This document shows positions 10,146 through 23,367 of a stretch of DNA of 64,000 nt, piece by piece. Every line of letters starts with the position of its first letter. The stretch's first letter is position 1. Location of the stretch: the NCBI GenBank assembly GCA_905250075.1, contig CAJNOP010000199.1, forward strand, positions 62,001 through 126,000. Direction: 5' to 3'. The notes under the pieces are model-generated. The model was given only the letters and a program-made list of their open reading frames with translations. It had not been told where the DNA came from and ran no database searches. The translations under genes were made by a program, and so were the position numbers. Origin of the DNA: Rotaria sp. Silwood1 (taxonomy: Eukaryota; Rotifera; Eurotatoria; Philodinida; Philodinidae).

Positions 10146-13100
10146 TATTTATTAATCATTCTTGAAGAAAGTCGCACCGACTTATCAATTCAAATCAAGA
10201 AAAACAAATAGGACAATCTCGTAGGAAAAATTGGACTGTTGTAAAATCTATTTTACTATTTCTGTACAAGACAAACTTTGCTCTGTCAATGAATAGAATA
10301 ATGATAAATTCATGACACAACATCGCTTCGAATCAAGCCTTTTTAAATTACTGTTAAATTCTATCGATATTATTCTTTTTAGTTCAACAAATATTGTCTC
10401 GTTTATTGCTAAAACTTAAAGATAATTTTAGTAAACTATTGAGTAACAACTTTCATAATAGTCATATATGCAAATGGAAAAAAAAAAGCGAAACTTAAAT
10501 ATTTTAATACACGATAATTTGTAGATATTTTCTTAAATCATGACAATGTACTTCAAAAATTATGAATTACGAGTTGCATCATCAGAAGAGAGTTAAAACT
10601 TAACGAAATATATAAAAAATTTCAAAAGTCTCATTCATTTGTTTTCCAAAATTATGTTTTTGTTTTAAAAATGAAAGAGACAACATTCGTTGAATAATAC
10701 AAATAAATCTATAGAGAATTTCACAACAATTTATATGATCAAGTTCAAAAGTATGAAAATGTTAGATATTAAACAAAAATGAAAAGTATTTGTCTCTATG
10801 AACTGTCCACTTGACACCAATAATAATTCCTAAATATAAAACTAGCTGATTTGAAATTTCAAGAAGTTGAAAACTACTTAAAATTGATTATGAATCAATA
10901 TAGGAAAGATAATAAATAACTGAAACAAATATACTATGAATATTCTATGTTTCTTTCTTGATGGAAAATAGTCTACAACTATTTTAATAAAAAATATGAT
11001 GTTATCCACTCTATTTCTAATAAGAAGTTTTTCGATAATTTTTAATCTCTTTCAAGATCAATCTTGTATGATAATAATTTCTACATACTAGAAATAAAAT
11101 AAATGTAATGAATGTTGTTTAATTAAATTAAGATCAACTCAGTACGAATAGTTCTTTTTGATATTTAGAACAATGAGAAAATATAATAAAGTTTTTCTTG
11201 AAATAAATTCATCAAGAATTTGTTTTCAAATAGAAAAATAAAGACGAAAAGTTTGTCTATTCAATGCCACCATAATCATTCATGTTATAGTTAACAAACA
11301 TAAAATGTATCTTGGACATAGATTTTGACTAAATTTGAACTAATTAAATAGTTTCTATTTCTTTCATTGTTGTCATTTTGACTTTCGAAATGTTTGTCTT
11401 TCATTTTTTAGTATAAATCTTTGTTTAGTTTTATTATCTACTGTTATGCAATGTCCATCTCAGCTGTCTCTATTCATTTTATTTGAACTGACTTTTTTTG
11501 AAGGTAATTCTTCCTATTTCTACATTCTCTTTACTGATTTCTGTTGTTATTTGTTAGTTTGAATTCGAATTCGAATCATAATTTTATACTAATAATTACA
11601 ATCAGTTGAGCAAATATATTTATTGTGAACTTGGAAATATTATATATGGAACATGGAATTGGTTGTCTTATTTCAAATTTTCTTAGTTATTGTCATTTAA
11701 AATATATCTCGCGAGGTCTATACTAGACCATTCGCATCGTTGAGTTTGTGTAAATCTTTAGAAGATTCAAGTTAAGGTTTTGTCGTTTCATAGTATGTCA
11801 AGTTTTGATTGACAAGTTAATACCATTTCCGAAGCAGAAATATGTTTGTGTAGGTTAGTCATAACAATGCTATAAAATGAACATTTTTCTTATTTATTTT
11901 AAACTCCTTCCTATTGAACAGCATTAACTATTTATTTTGATATTCTTATGTAATGGATACCTATAATAATATTATCCCTTTATGAATATGTTGCTGGAAA
12001 TATTGAACCGATTGTTATTTCTAAGTGATTAATATGTCATAGTCATCAGTATTTCTGAACAGTCTATCAATTGAATGATTTTAACAGTGCAATGATTAGT
12101 TGAAATCTTTCATTAATTAATAATGTAGGAAAAGGTGAAACCATGTCGATTAACTATATCGTTATAATTTAATAAAAAAACTATCTACTAAAAATAATAT
12201 TTAAACTCAAGATTAGCCTGCTTTCGAAAACGAATTGTAGTAACATAGCATCCAATATCACATATAATAAATCTATAGCATGCATTGAATCGATTGATTT
12301 TAACTGAGTATCTTTATTAAATCTAGCTATTATTTTAGAATTGAATCTTCTATCGTATATACTAAGATTCTTATGATCTGATGAAACATATTATATTAAT
12401 ACTTTAATAGATCAGTAATCTGGTGAAATTTAACTAATAGAATATAATTACTGATTCTATATAATATGATAATACGAGTTTGATGATTTTTACTTTTCTA
12501 GACTCCATTACGTCAACTGTCACTTTAATACATTTGTCATCATGTATATCTATATAAAGCAGACTGTATTAAATGAAATTGTCATGGCATTTTCGATATG
12601 ATTTATTTTATTTGTACATTTGAACATGGTACAAAATATATTTCATAACTTAATTAAATCTATATATAAATCATGGCGTAACTATCATATTCTTTAACTA
12701 ACAACATTCACAAAAGTCGTAAAGGCAGAAATATATAATGAAGAAAAGTATTATTACGATATGTAAGTATAATAGCCGATTAATTATTTATGTATGATTG
12801 AATGAGGCATTAATATATATTGTTAGCAAAAGCTTAACGTCGGTTGCAATACATTTTTCATGAATAATGAGAAAAAAAACGATCATTAGATATTATAGAA
12901 AAAAAATAAAGCTAAAAATTACCTATTTCGATCGAATTTTTTTGTTCTCATAGATATTTTATTTAATAGAACTATGCATTAGAAAAATTTAAAGTACTGA
13001 TAGTTGATTGAAACTATTATTCAATTGTGAATTCAAAATCATAGATTAAATAAATGAATATATTTAATCGTTTTCGTTAATATTATTGAATAAATCATCG

Positions 13101-15186
13101 CATATTGCTCGAAACTCTATCATAAATATGCACACGATTAAGTTATTATTAATCAATTTACCGTAGTATAGAGTTAGCATATATATATAGATCGTACTTC
13201 TAATATACCGTTTGCTTTCAAATTCATATAAGTGATTATTAAGTTTCGACAATAAATGTTCTCTACCTTCCACACTTGATTCTCTCTGTCTATGAGTGAC
13301 ATTGCAACTTTTCCATATAATTAAAATGAAAGCAGACCTAATCTAATTTTTGAGTAATACATTTTAGTTTTCTCTATGTCTATGTTACACGGTTGAGTTC
13401 TAGATCAAACAAGTTGCAAAATTTCGCTGAACTAAGTGAGTGTATTTTAAAAAAAAGTAACTTGAAAAGCTCTCTATAATTTGTTATATTGATTTATTAT
13501 TCAAATCTTCCGTTGCCTACAATACCGGTAGTCTTTTGTTGCGGAGTAAAAAAAAGAAAAATGTCGGTCATGAAATGTTGAGAGTAAAAATATACGAACA
13601 GAAAGATGTAAAGATTAGTCAATTATATGTTCCGATAAATTAAAGTTCAAGAAACAAAATGGCTTATTTACATTTTCTCTTATTTTTTTTTTCACAAGAT
13701 AGCGTTTGCTCTACATAGATCTCGCTTTAAAATACTGTATTTTCTAACTACACTTAAAGAACGATACTATATTGAAAAATAAAATTTGTATGCGTGTTTT
13801 GTGAAAAACTTGTAAGAAAAATAGAATAATGAAAAATATTTTAAAATTATTCCATAAGAGCTAAAGTTTCAGCATAAATGCTCTAAAACATCAATGGTAC
13901 GAAAATGTTGTAATTTATTCATGTATATATATAGTGTCTATGACAATTTAAAACATATTTATGAGGCACATCTACATCTAACATTGATTCATAAAGTTCT
14001 TCATATGTTATTAAGAATACGATTGATCTAAGCTTTTGAAGACAAATATTGTCTCTAGTCTGCTTTGATACGTCTGAATAGGGACTTATTTAAATATGTA
14101 ATGATCTAGATGCATACATATAATAACTTTGATGGTAGATTTATTTAACATTATAATTATTATGATTATAATATTAGATTTTTTGTTTTGTTTTGTTTCA
14201 TTTCAATCGTACATTAATAATTGAAAAATTTCATCGATCGTCGTTGTTAAATGTTCATTTAATATCGAAGAGTAACTTATATCAATAAACTAAATTTCAT
14301 CTCGTATTTTATTTGTTATATAGATTGTCTTCGTACTCTATTGATGTGGAAGATATTGTTTCCTTTTTTTTTTTTTGTCAACGTTGATGTCTTTCATTGA
14401 TTGAATAAATTGTTTTTTTCCAGAGTAGCATATTTAATATATGTCAATAGAATAATTGAATAAAGTGTTCTTTTCTTTTTACTTATGTTGATTCTGTTAA
14501 AAGCACAGTTCCTTTTGCTTTTTCTTTTTTTTTTTTGTATTAACTTTTATTTCTTTTAAGTATGCACAGCGTGGAAAAATATTTAATAAGTCATTGTCTG
14601 TATGCAATCATCTTGAAAATTGTTTAATTGACAATGATGTTTCGAATTAAAGAACACTTAAACTACATAAGTTAAAATATCTCTACTAGACGTTTATTTA
14701 ATATAACAAAAAAAAACGTCGATATAAAAGAAAAAAAATATTTAAATTATATAAAGAAAGATTAGTAAATAGCTTTTATGATTGTGTCAGATGGATCATT
14801 ATTCAATATTAACATCTGTCAATAGTAGTTCGCATAACCAAGAAAGAAAAATTTCTCAAGAGAATAATTAAAGATTTTTTTTCTTTATTCTAAGTAATGT
14901 TAATCATCAAAATATATGTTCTTTATTTAAATAAGAAATAATTGAAAATAATATCATACTGTTTCAACATGAATGAAAACTAATCTCTGATTGATCTTTG
15001 AATATTAGATTAGACTGTCAAAAACAAAAGAAAAAAAAAAAAGTCTCCTTCCTCTATTGAAACAGAAGAACGGATGTTGATTGAAGGCATACGTTTTTTC
15101 TGCTCAATAGTGATTGACATCCGACCAAAAGGAAAACTCATTTTCTCATACATAACCAATAGGGTTTCTCTCATCATTTGACTTTG
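10146..15186. other. 5-kb AT-rich intergenic region
   Basis: No frame above ~70 codons with coding character, and no foldback or transposon ends that I can recognise. One short palindromic GAATTC repeat lies near 11561. It is unusually empty for this genome region and could hold regulatory DNA or non-coding RNA, but nothing in the sequence shows it. Confidence 0.45.
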
Positions 15187-15214
15187 AAATGAATGAATGA
15201 ATGAATGAATGAAT
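15187..15214. repeat. Tetranucleotide microsatellite (ATGA)n
   Basis: About seven uninterrupted ATGA units, 180 bp upstream of the start codon at 15392. Confidence 0.9.
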
Positions 15215-15309
15215 GTCAGAATTTTTTAACGATCGGAACATACAACAATACTCGAGAATTTTTCTACATAAAAAGAGAAAAAAAGAAAAAAAATGAGTAC
15301 GAGATTTAG

Positions 15310-15317
15310 TATAAAAA
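15310..15317 (+). promoter_or_regulatory. TATA box of the SnoaL-like gene
   Basis: TATAAAAA at 15310-15317, 75 bp upstream of the ATG. Transcription would start about 30 bp downstream, giving a 5' UTR of roughly 45 nt. Confidence 0.6.
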
Positions 15318-15391
15318 GGGAAAACAACATAGCTATATAATCATTTACTAGTTTAACATTTGTAGAGAAATCAGTCATCATTCAAAATACA

Positions 15392-15787
15392 ATGTCATTC
15401 GATATTGTTGATAAACTCAATCGAGAATTTGAACGTGGTTATAATAATGGCCAAGTCAAAGAAGCTGTTACTACCTATGCTAGTGATGGACGGCTTTTTG
15501 CTAACGATAAACAAGTTTATGAAGGTTTAAGTCAAATTGAAAAATATTACACTAATGCAAGAGCTGCTGGAAACCCTAAAGTTGAATTACGTACTGGACA
15601 AGTTATTCCATGTGGCTCGGATTATCTTGTTGAAATAAGGTTTGTCATTTTAATTGTTTCTTATCATTTATTCGATTGTTTTCTTTTCTATAGTCAATAC
15701 AAAATTAATACTGATGGCGGAAATTATGTCGTTGTTTGGAAAAAAGATGGTGGACAATGGAAAAAAATCATTGATATTTTCAATTGA
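15392..15787 (+). CDS. SnoaL/DUF4440-like (NTF2-fold) small protein
   Basis: Two exons: 15392-15639 and 15694-15787, intron 15640-15693 (54 bp, GT...AG), giving 113 residues. Residues ~8-30 form the first helix (VDKLNREFERGYNNGQVKEAVTTYA), followed by the strand 'DGRLFANDKQVYEGLSQIEKYY' pattern (broken here into two parts: DGRLFANDKQ and VYEGLSQIEKYY), and a C-terminal beta pair ending VVWKKDGGQWKKIIDIFN. This order is typical of the NTF2-like SnoaL/DUF4440 fold, which is used by small ketosteroid-isomerase-like enzymes and ligand-binding proteins. No catalytic residues can be assigned. Splicing joins ...VEIS to QYKIN. The intron length is a multiple of three and has no stop, so unspliced mRNA would still encode a 131-residue protein. 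A TATA box and AATAAA frame the unit. Confidence 0.85.
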   Translation: MSFDIVDKLNREFERGYNNGQVKEAVTTYASDGRLFANDKQVYEGLSQIEKYYTNARAAGNPKVELRTGQVIPCGSDYLVEIRFVILIVSYHLFDCFLFYSQYKINTDGGNYVVVWKKDGGQWKKIIDIFN

Positions 15788-15887
15788 ACAGAAAACAATA
15801 ACAACCCATAGATAAACTGCCCTTCTTATCCCATTCCCTTTTCCCTTGTTTTGAATATTTAATCACGCTTATTCATTAGATTCTCGT

Positions 15888-15893
15888 AATAAA
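15888..15893 (+). terminator. AATAAA polyadenylation signal
   Basis: AATAAA 101 bp after the stop codon of the SnoaL-like gene, followed by a T-run. Confidence 0.6.
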
Positions 15894-18104
15894 ATTTAAT
15901 GCTATTAGTTAATAGAATAAAATTTTTTTTTTTTGATTTATTGAAAAATCAATGATAAATAATACATAGATGATTTGTATGAATCTGTATTATATACATT
16001 GTTTGGATAGTTAAATAGGTGTTGGATCTCTTCTTTTTGACAAACCATGACACATAAATTGTAAAGAATTTCTTGAAAAACTATTTTTTCATAGTTTTTC
16101 TTGTTATCAACTACAGAAATGACATTATATTTTCTTTGCTTTATATTAGATATATATAACAATTACTATGAAATATTCTTAAAATGCATAATTAGTAGAA
16201 AAAGAAATTTTTTTTTTTGTTTTTGAAGGGAAAAAAAAATGTTTAAAATAGCAAGCAAGTTATGGATTCTGTATTTTTATTAAACAATAGTAGCGTAATA
16301 GAACATACTGATGATCTATAATTTTAGTAGTAATATCAACTTATAATAAAAATAAATATAAAGGAACATTTACAACTGTCTTATTTCTTTTTACTTAAGA
16401 TTATTGTCATGCGATCGATCTTGATCAGCAGTGAAGAAGTCTGTTTTTAGTTTGACTTTTTGGTTTTCTCTTATTGAATAACTGATATTTTACTCGAAAT
16501 CAGTGCTAGGACATATGATCGTTGAGTATCTGAATGATCGAGTTTCGGTTTGAATTTTTGCCTATAGTTAGGCTTCATAATCACTAGAAACTGTTCAACT
16601 TGTAACTCGAAACAAAAACATCCTTGTCGAAATATACACGTTTTAAAGAAAGGCTTCTTTTATGAACTATGTTTCAAAACAAAAACATTTTCATGACTCA
16701 TCAAGATTGATCAGATGAACATAGTCTGAAATAAGAAACGATTTGACAGTTGGAAACTTTCTCTCTTATCACATTTTAGTCTAATGAAAAAGAAACTTGA
16801 TGACATTTATTTGCAATAACGAAATATAATTGCATTTATTTATAGTACAGCTAAGAAAACAGTAAGAAATATGGATAATTTCATCAAATTACATAAAAAA
16901 ATATGTTTTTTATATTATGTACATTTAACTATTACATATTTAAATATATTGAATAAAATTTAGAGATTATTGATCTATTAATCAAACAAACAATATAAGC
17001 AAAAGAAAAATCGATTAATAACAAAAAACAAGAAGAAATTAATTATATGTAAACATGTTGAAAACATAGAAGATTCAATGAATTTTTCACATATCAATTA
17101 ATTCTTAATTTATCTTGATAAGCAACTTAGATAACAATTAGTTAGTAATTTATTTTTTTCAATATTTTTCATTATTTGATAATATATGATCATTCATAAT
17201 ATTAGAAATATTTTAATTAAAATAACAATATCGAAAATAAAAATATATCAACATTAATAATTTATTTACAATAAACAATTGATTTCTCTTTGATAACAAT
17301 TTTTCATAAATAAACCAATATAAAAAAAAACACATAAATTATATATACATCAAAAGTGTATTTTATTTCTTTAGAAATGATCTTCACAGATGTTATGTTA
17401 ACAACATATATTACAGTTAACAAAAATTATGGTGAAGATAATGTATTGTCCTATGATCTTTTTAATATGTCTGCCATTTTCCACAACATGATTAATAATA
17501 CATAATTAAGATCTATATTCAAATTAGCAAATCAACATTTTTGACAAAACATATTATTCTTGCTAACATTATGTCTCTAATAGTATCTTTCTTCTCTTAT
17601 TTTGTATTTAAATCTATTCAGTTCATCTCTTTCGATTTCTAATTGCTTTTTGAGGATCAAACAGTCCAGCAACTGTGATAATAAAATTAGATAAATAACA
17701 ATTGCTAAAGTCTCTCTCATCCTATAACAGCAAAATCAGAAAATTTTTTTCTTCTCATTTATGCAATGATTGTCAAAATTATCTACCCAGTAGATTACTT
17801 CATTTTATTTTCTGTATATATAAAACATTATATAAACTAGAGCAATCTTATTGATATCAGATTATAACCCATACTCTCTATTATATCTGTGTCAAAAATT
17901 TCAAGTCAATTCATTCCTATATTTAGTTTATATTACTGATACAATCATAGCATGCTGTTTTTTATCCTTTCAAAATTATATAACTATTCATTTTTGGAAA
18001 CTATTATATACTTGTTCTATGTTTAAATTTTCTCTAATGATATATTATTCAGGAGAACAAATTGAGTTTTGTATCATAACCTTTTGCATAGTAACTTTTC
18101 GATC
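15894..18104. other. AT-rich intergenic region
   Basis: No supported gene. Frames near 17851-18111 and 15938-16162 lack coding character. I see no other organised structure. Confidence 0.45.
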
Positions 18105-18729
18105 TATATGATATTTACCCAAATCAATTGTGCAATAGATAGTCAACTAAAGCATTAGAAATTACATCAATCATTCTATTCGAATAGATATATCCTATTA
18201 TAAAAATTGTGATGATCATCTCCTATACATACATCAATCAGAGATAGACCTTCTTATATTCTCTCATTCACATATTGAAGAAGGTAGAAAAAGTTGTTTC
18301 AAAAGGCTAGATTTGTACAAAGAGTTTTTTCATACAAAATCTTTATATTTGCAACCGAAATCAAATATATCACATAAGCTATACATTTTTATTAAATTAT
18401 AAATATCAAGAATATAAAAACTGAAGAGTAATTTCAGCAAAAGACTAAATATCTATCTTACCGAACAAATATATGTCAAGTAAAAGCTAAATTAACGCCT
18501 TTTTCTAAATTTCATCTTCTATCTAAGCGTTTAAAACAGTTTTTTATACTTTCTTCAATAGATTGAATGAGACAACACAAGAAGATCTATCTCTGATTGG
18601 TATATATATAGGACATGATCATCACAGTTTTGTAATAAGATGCATCTATTCGAATAGAATAATTGATGTAATTTCTAATGCTCGGACTAATTATCTCTAT
18701 TGAACAATTGATTTGGCTAAATATCATAC
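18105..18729. mobile_element. 625-bp foldback element, arms about 195 bp
   Basis: The left arm (18105-~18300) and right arm (~18533-18729) are imperfect reverse complements from the ends inward. Shared blocks include ATATTTA / TAAATAT, CAAATCAATTG, GCATTAGAAATTACATCAAT, TTCTATTCGAATAGAT, GTGATGATCAT and CAATCAGAGATAGA. The internal ~230 bp is AT-rich and non-coding. A fragment of the R1 repeat begins only 9 bp beyond the right end. Confidence 0.85.
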
Positions 18730-18737
18730 GAAAATAA

Positions 18738-18789
18738 ATGCGGAAACTTCGGATTTAAATCCGAGAGTTATGTGTACTTCAAAAAGTGA
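18738..18789 (+). repeat. 52-bp end fragment of the R1 repeat family
   Basis: Identical from its start through the palindrome CGGATTTAAATCCG and the motif GTGTACTTCAAAAAGTGA to the left end of the full R1 copy at 28192-28704. The match stops at 18789. It is either a truncated copy or a conserved terminus shared between related elements. Confidence 0.8.
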
Positions 18790-18941
18790 ATCATACAAAT
18801 CAATCATCCTAGACTGTCTGAATATCAAAATTATACTGTGAAATCTACCTTTTAAAACGTTGATTTCTATTGCGCGTTCCCAAATCAATAGGACATGGGA
18901 CCGAATACAGCCCGAGTTTGAACTCTTTCCCTTGATTTACC

Positions 18942-19041
18942 NNNNNNNNNNNNNNNNNNNNNNNNNNNNNNNNNNNNNNNNNNNNNNNNNNNNNNNNNNN
19001 NNNNNNNNNNNNNNNNNNNNNNNNNNNNNNNNNNNNNNNNN
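18942..19041. other. Assembly gap (100 N)
   Basis: Exactly 100 N, the conventional size for a gap of unknown length. Sequence across it cannot be joined. Confidence 0.99.
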
Positions 19042-19785
19042 CAAATTGACAAATTGGAAATATAGCAAACGCACTACTATTATCATCATAACTCCTGGCC
19101 GTTAATCCTTAAATTCTTCTTTCATTTCTTTTTCTTGTACAAATCACTATCATTAGGCTGTCAGAACCCTAGAGGTGAATTAGCCTCCCAAATAAACATA
19201 AGCATTAATAAAAAAAAAAAAATGAAACTATTTTGCAAAAACAGACAGCTTCAAATTATAAAGTTTATTCAATATGTAAATTACAGTTATAAACAATCTT
19301 GATAAAGGACTCATCAAATTAATTGAAGAAAGAATGGACTTAAGAGAACTAAAGATAATTCTACTTTTTGAATGGCTACAATTTATAGCTAGGCTTCAGT
19401 TATACCGATAATTTATATTTGAAACTGGCTGTTACAGCTGTCGTATTAGTTAATTCACCATTCGATCACAATACTGATAATGTTATATGTCTGTTATCGA
19501 AGATTCAAACAGAATGAAATATATGTAGCATTATTTTTAAATTTTTTCTGAAAGAAGAAAAAAACTATCGTCACTTTTGTTTTACAACAAATAAATAATC
19601 TTTATGATCGTAAATATACTTTCAAAAGTTAGTTGGACGATGCCCGTCTACCTGAAGATTTCTGATTGCGCTACTACTTTATCAAAAGAATTCGATTGAT
19701 GTTTTTTTTTTGTCGAAACTTACGTCATTTTCATGAAATCATCAATTCTTTTCTCTCGGAAATCTTTCGTTCTTCTTCTCAATAT

Positions 19786-20690
19786 CATAGCCTATTCTCA
19801 TCATTTCGAAGCAAAGTTTTCTTATAAAAAGATTCATCTTTTAATTCTCTACAATAATCGTCTAGTTCTATTAATGAAAGCATGATTTATAGTTTTTCGA
19901 TACACAGCACAACTGATGACTAAAAAATATACTACTTTTCCAAGTTTGTCTTTTTACGAAATTTTATTATTATACATTTTTTTATTGTCCAAGTAATGTT
20001 AGTTTTTCGACTTTCATCTGTTACTATTCATGACTAGAAAATTTTGGTTCATATTGACTAGTCTAACTAATTGGTACATTGATTGTTCGAAGATCAATGA
20101 TCCTTATCAATACACGATGGAAAGCGATGTCAAGAATCCGCGTTGGATTAAAGGCTGACTCTTGACTTCCCATGAAATTGCTAAAATTTTAATTTTTCCA
20201 TAGGAACCATATCTCGTTCACGTTTGTTAAACCATACAATCAGCTCACGTACCAAAAACGATAAGAATAAGGTGTTTAGAAATGATTGAATATTTAAGCA
20301 CAATAGTACAAAATTTCATGCCATCATTCAATACAATGATGATGCTATGACACGACTTTCTTTCTTGTATTAATAAGGGCCCTTAGTCTTTGAACAATTA
20401 ATTTACAAATTAGTTAGACTAGTCAATACGAATTAAAATTTTTAAATCAGGAATAGTAACAGATGAAAGTCAAAAATAATATTACTTGAACAATTAAAAA
20501 GTGTAATAATAAAATTCCGTAAAGACTAACTTGAAAAGTTATATATTTTTCAGTCGTCGTTAGTACTGCATATCGAAAATCTACAAAATTATGCATTCTT
20601 TTATAGAAAGACATAATTTCGTAGAAAGTTAAACGATGAATCTTTTTATAAGAGAAGCTTGTTTCGAAATGACGAGAATAAATTCATATA
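19786..20690. mobile_element. ~905-bp foldback element, arms about 305 bp
   Basis: The left arm (~19786-20095) is the imperfect reverse complement of the right arm (~20385-20690). Shared blocks include TATAAAAAGATTCATC, TTTTATTATTA, GACTTTCATCTGTTACTATTC and TTGACTAGTCTAACTAATT (some longer than shown). The ~290-bp loop has slightly higher GC and no coding frame. No target duplication was identified. Confidence 0.85.
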
Positions 20691-23028
20691 TTTAGAAAAA
20701 CTGTAAGACTGCCATTTATTCTACTGCACAACTTTCATTGTTTTCTGATCGATTTGCTTCTAAATAAGTTATAGCTGTACGTGAAATAATTACAGCCAAA
20801 CATCTCTACAGAGAGTAACAATCACGCTGTATCTGCATTTGATGGTAACATATTTCTTCAACATGCAACCCTGTTATTCTGTGAAATCTCTGTCTTGCAC
20901 TTTTTACTATTGATGTTCTCTCTTGAATTATACACTCGATCGTTTTTGTCTTTCTATTGTTGCATTAAATAATTAAAATTGTATTGTCATTTCCGATCAT
21001 TGATCGTGACAACTTTAACTACATGAGAAAAATTTTTAAAAGTATACAAAACATGCTCATTATTCTCAATAGAATCGAAATTAACCTCTAAAAATCGTAT
21101 TGCAACATCACATTACATCAGTCAACTGTGAAAATAAAACTATCATATTTGATTCTTAAATACCAAAAGATACTTGAGATGTCATTTGTAAGACTTGCTA
21201 GATTTTCTCTAATTTTCGAAAATAATTATGACAAAAAGTGAGAGATTAATTAGTTGTATAATAATTAGCTAAACATATCAGTTATTTGAAAGTGAATGTA
21301 CTAAGAATCTACAAAAATTTCGGCTTCTAGAATCTTTTAAATAATAAATCCGTAAAGGCACGATAAATCTAGCTTCAAAAAAGAAATAATAATTTAAAGT
21401 TTAATCAGTAAAACGAGCTCTAAAAATCAACGCATAAGACCATGTGTTTCAATCGAAATTCTTGCATTCAAGCACGTATGAAACCATGAACGGAATAAAA
21501 CTGGTAGAAACGACCAGAGAAACTCGTAAAAGCACGTAACTCGAGAAAAAAATACACATTTTAACAGCTTCATCCATCCTTAGCGCGTTTAAATGCGTTG
21601 AAATTTCTATAAATGTTGTTTTAATGAAATTTCTACGCCTATAAAAGCTTTTGTTTTTGAAAAACTTCTCTATTTGAGCTGTTCTCTTTCTTTCTAACTA
21701 CAACAACTATAAAATCATTTATAATTTCGTTTAATATGAATAGGTCTTTATTTCTTTTAATTATCAGAAATATATTTCATTTACATAGAGATTTTTCTTC
21801 TCTTCAACAAATTTTCTTAAAAGAGATCAATGGACATAGAGAGAAATAATGAACTTGCCCAATAATGTGTACATCGAATAAAGAACTCTTTCTTTTCGTT
21901 TGTGTCATCTGGAATTAAGGAGCAATGCCTACAGTCTCAAGTCGAGATACAGTAGAAGAAAAAGGTAAATGTCGATCATTTTCAACGCAAAAAAATAGTT
22001 TTCCTTTCTGCTCGAAATATATCCCAATTTTTTCAAAATAACAATAGATTTCCTTAGAATCTTTTATAAGTATCAATGGTCTATTCGCTAATTTTTCCTT
22101 ACAAATAACGTGAATTCTGCCAATGTATTATCCTTATTCGACCAGTTAATACTAACTGAAATGCTTGTTGTTGATTTCATACATCGAAGATTGAAAATCA
22201 ACATGATCGAAAGAACTAACTTCGTATCTACAGAAAGATTCCTTCTTCTTTGAAGTATACATCGCATGTGAACAGAACGATTCCTCCATTCAGATATAAT
22301 GAACATTAATCATTTCAACTTCAGAAAAGGTTCCAAGAAAAAAAATGTCTGCTACCCTCTTGGCAGCAATCTCGATAGAAAATCTCTAATAATATTTAGA
22401 AAATAAAGACTACAATTCTCATTTTTCTATTGTATATTTGCATAATTAAATGCACATGATAACTTTTTGTGATAAAATTGAACTTACTATTTCTTTTGGT
22501 GTTAGTTTATAGAACTCTGTTAAATGTTAGAACCCTTTTAATCAGATAAGAAATAATATTTTTTCAATGTACAACTCAATTCGATAGATTCAATCATGTT
22601 TACTGTAGGAATTTTCTAAAGAGAAAAATGAGCACTAAGATTCATACTGATTGAAATTAAAAATCAACACACTACTAACTGTCAGGACCCAACTTAGTGA
22701 GCGATGATATCGTCTGATTTATAATCTGTTAGATGACTAAACGAAAAACATACAAATAATTTCGATTCATGCTAAAATTTTACACCTTGGTTCGATGATC
22801 ATGCCTACAAAAGCTAAGGACTAGAGAAATGTCATTTTCTTCGACGAATAGGAATATCTTGTTCTTCTATCCTCTTTCATGAAATCATAAATACTAATTA
22901 ATAAATAAAATAATAAAAAGTGAGCGTATAACATTCGTTTTAGATCGTAAAAAACACTCATACATTTGATACCTGAATCAAAATGACAACATCTAAAACT
23001 TCTATCCTATTCAGCCTTTTTAATTAAC
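20691..23028. other. AT-rich intergenic region
   Basis: No supported gene. A short frame from an ATG at 21926 ends at a good splice donor, but no convincing second exon follows, so it is not annotated as a gene. Confidence 0.4.
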
Positions 23029-23367
23029 ATGGCCAAGTCTGCTCTATCTCTATCTATTGATGACTTTCATACAAATGTCGACGATGAACAACTTGAAATT
23101 TTCTGTCTTATCTGGCTTGATGACAATATCAACGCCAAAGATAATCGAGATACAGAACAAAAATTACGTTCTATTATTAATCGTCTGAAGAAGTTTCAAA
23201 ATGTAGAACAATGTCAAACATGTATTGAACAACGATCACAAAAAGAGCGACTAATAATGATTGTTAGTGATCGATTGGAACAAAAAATAGTCCCTTCTAT
23301 TTACAGAGTTCGACAAATTATATCGATCTATGTGTATTGTATGGATAAGGAAAGAAACAAACAGTGA
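23029..23367 (+). CDS. Truncated bdelloid receiver-like domain protein, possible gene fragment
   Basis: A 112-residue frame with alternating beta/alpha pattern: FCLIWLDDNIN, a helix LRSIINRLKKF, ERLIMIVSDRL, IVPSIYRVRQI, ISIYVYCMDKERNKQ. From memory, this order (VWLD..VN, LR..IN.LK.F, I.LIVSG.LGQ..VP.IH.L.Q...IYVYC.D..R...W) is the N-terminal domain of a large bdelloid family, often placed before TPRs or an ADP-ribosyltransferase domain. Here the frame ends with TGA exactly where the family usually has Trp (TGG), and no continuation is seen. The signature GQ of the third strand is changed (SDRLEQKIV). It is probably a decayed or truncated copy rather than a full gene. Confidence 0.6.
   Translation: MAKSALSLSIDDFHTNVDDEQLEIFCLIWLDDNINAKDNRDTEQKLRSIINRLKKFQNVEQCQTCIEQRSQKERLIMIVSDRLEQKIVPSIYRVRQIISIYVYCMDKERNKQ

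Noticed and set aside
13064..18111. Several 60-90 codon frames in AT-rich intergenic DNA
   Set aside because: Composition follows the background, and similar frames occur at chance frequency.
21926..22091. Possible small first exon MPTVSSRDTVEEK ending at a GTAAAT donor
   Set aside because: The best downstream acceptor gives a frame that stops after about 14 codons, and no family match was found.
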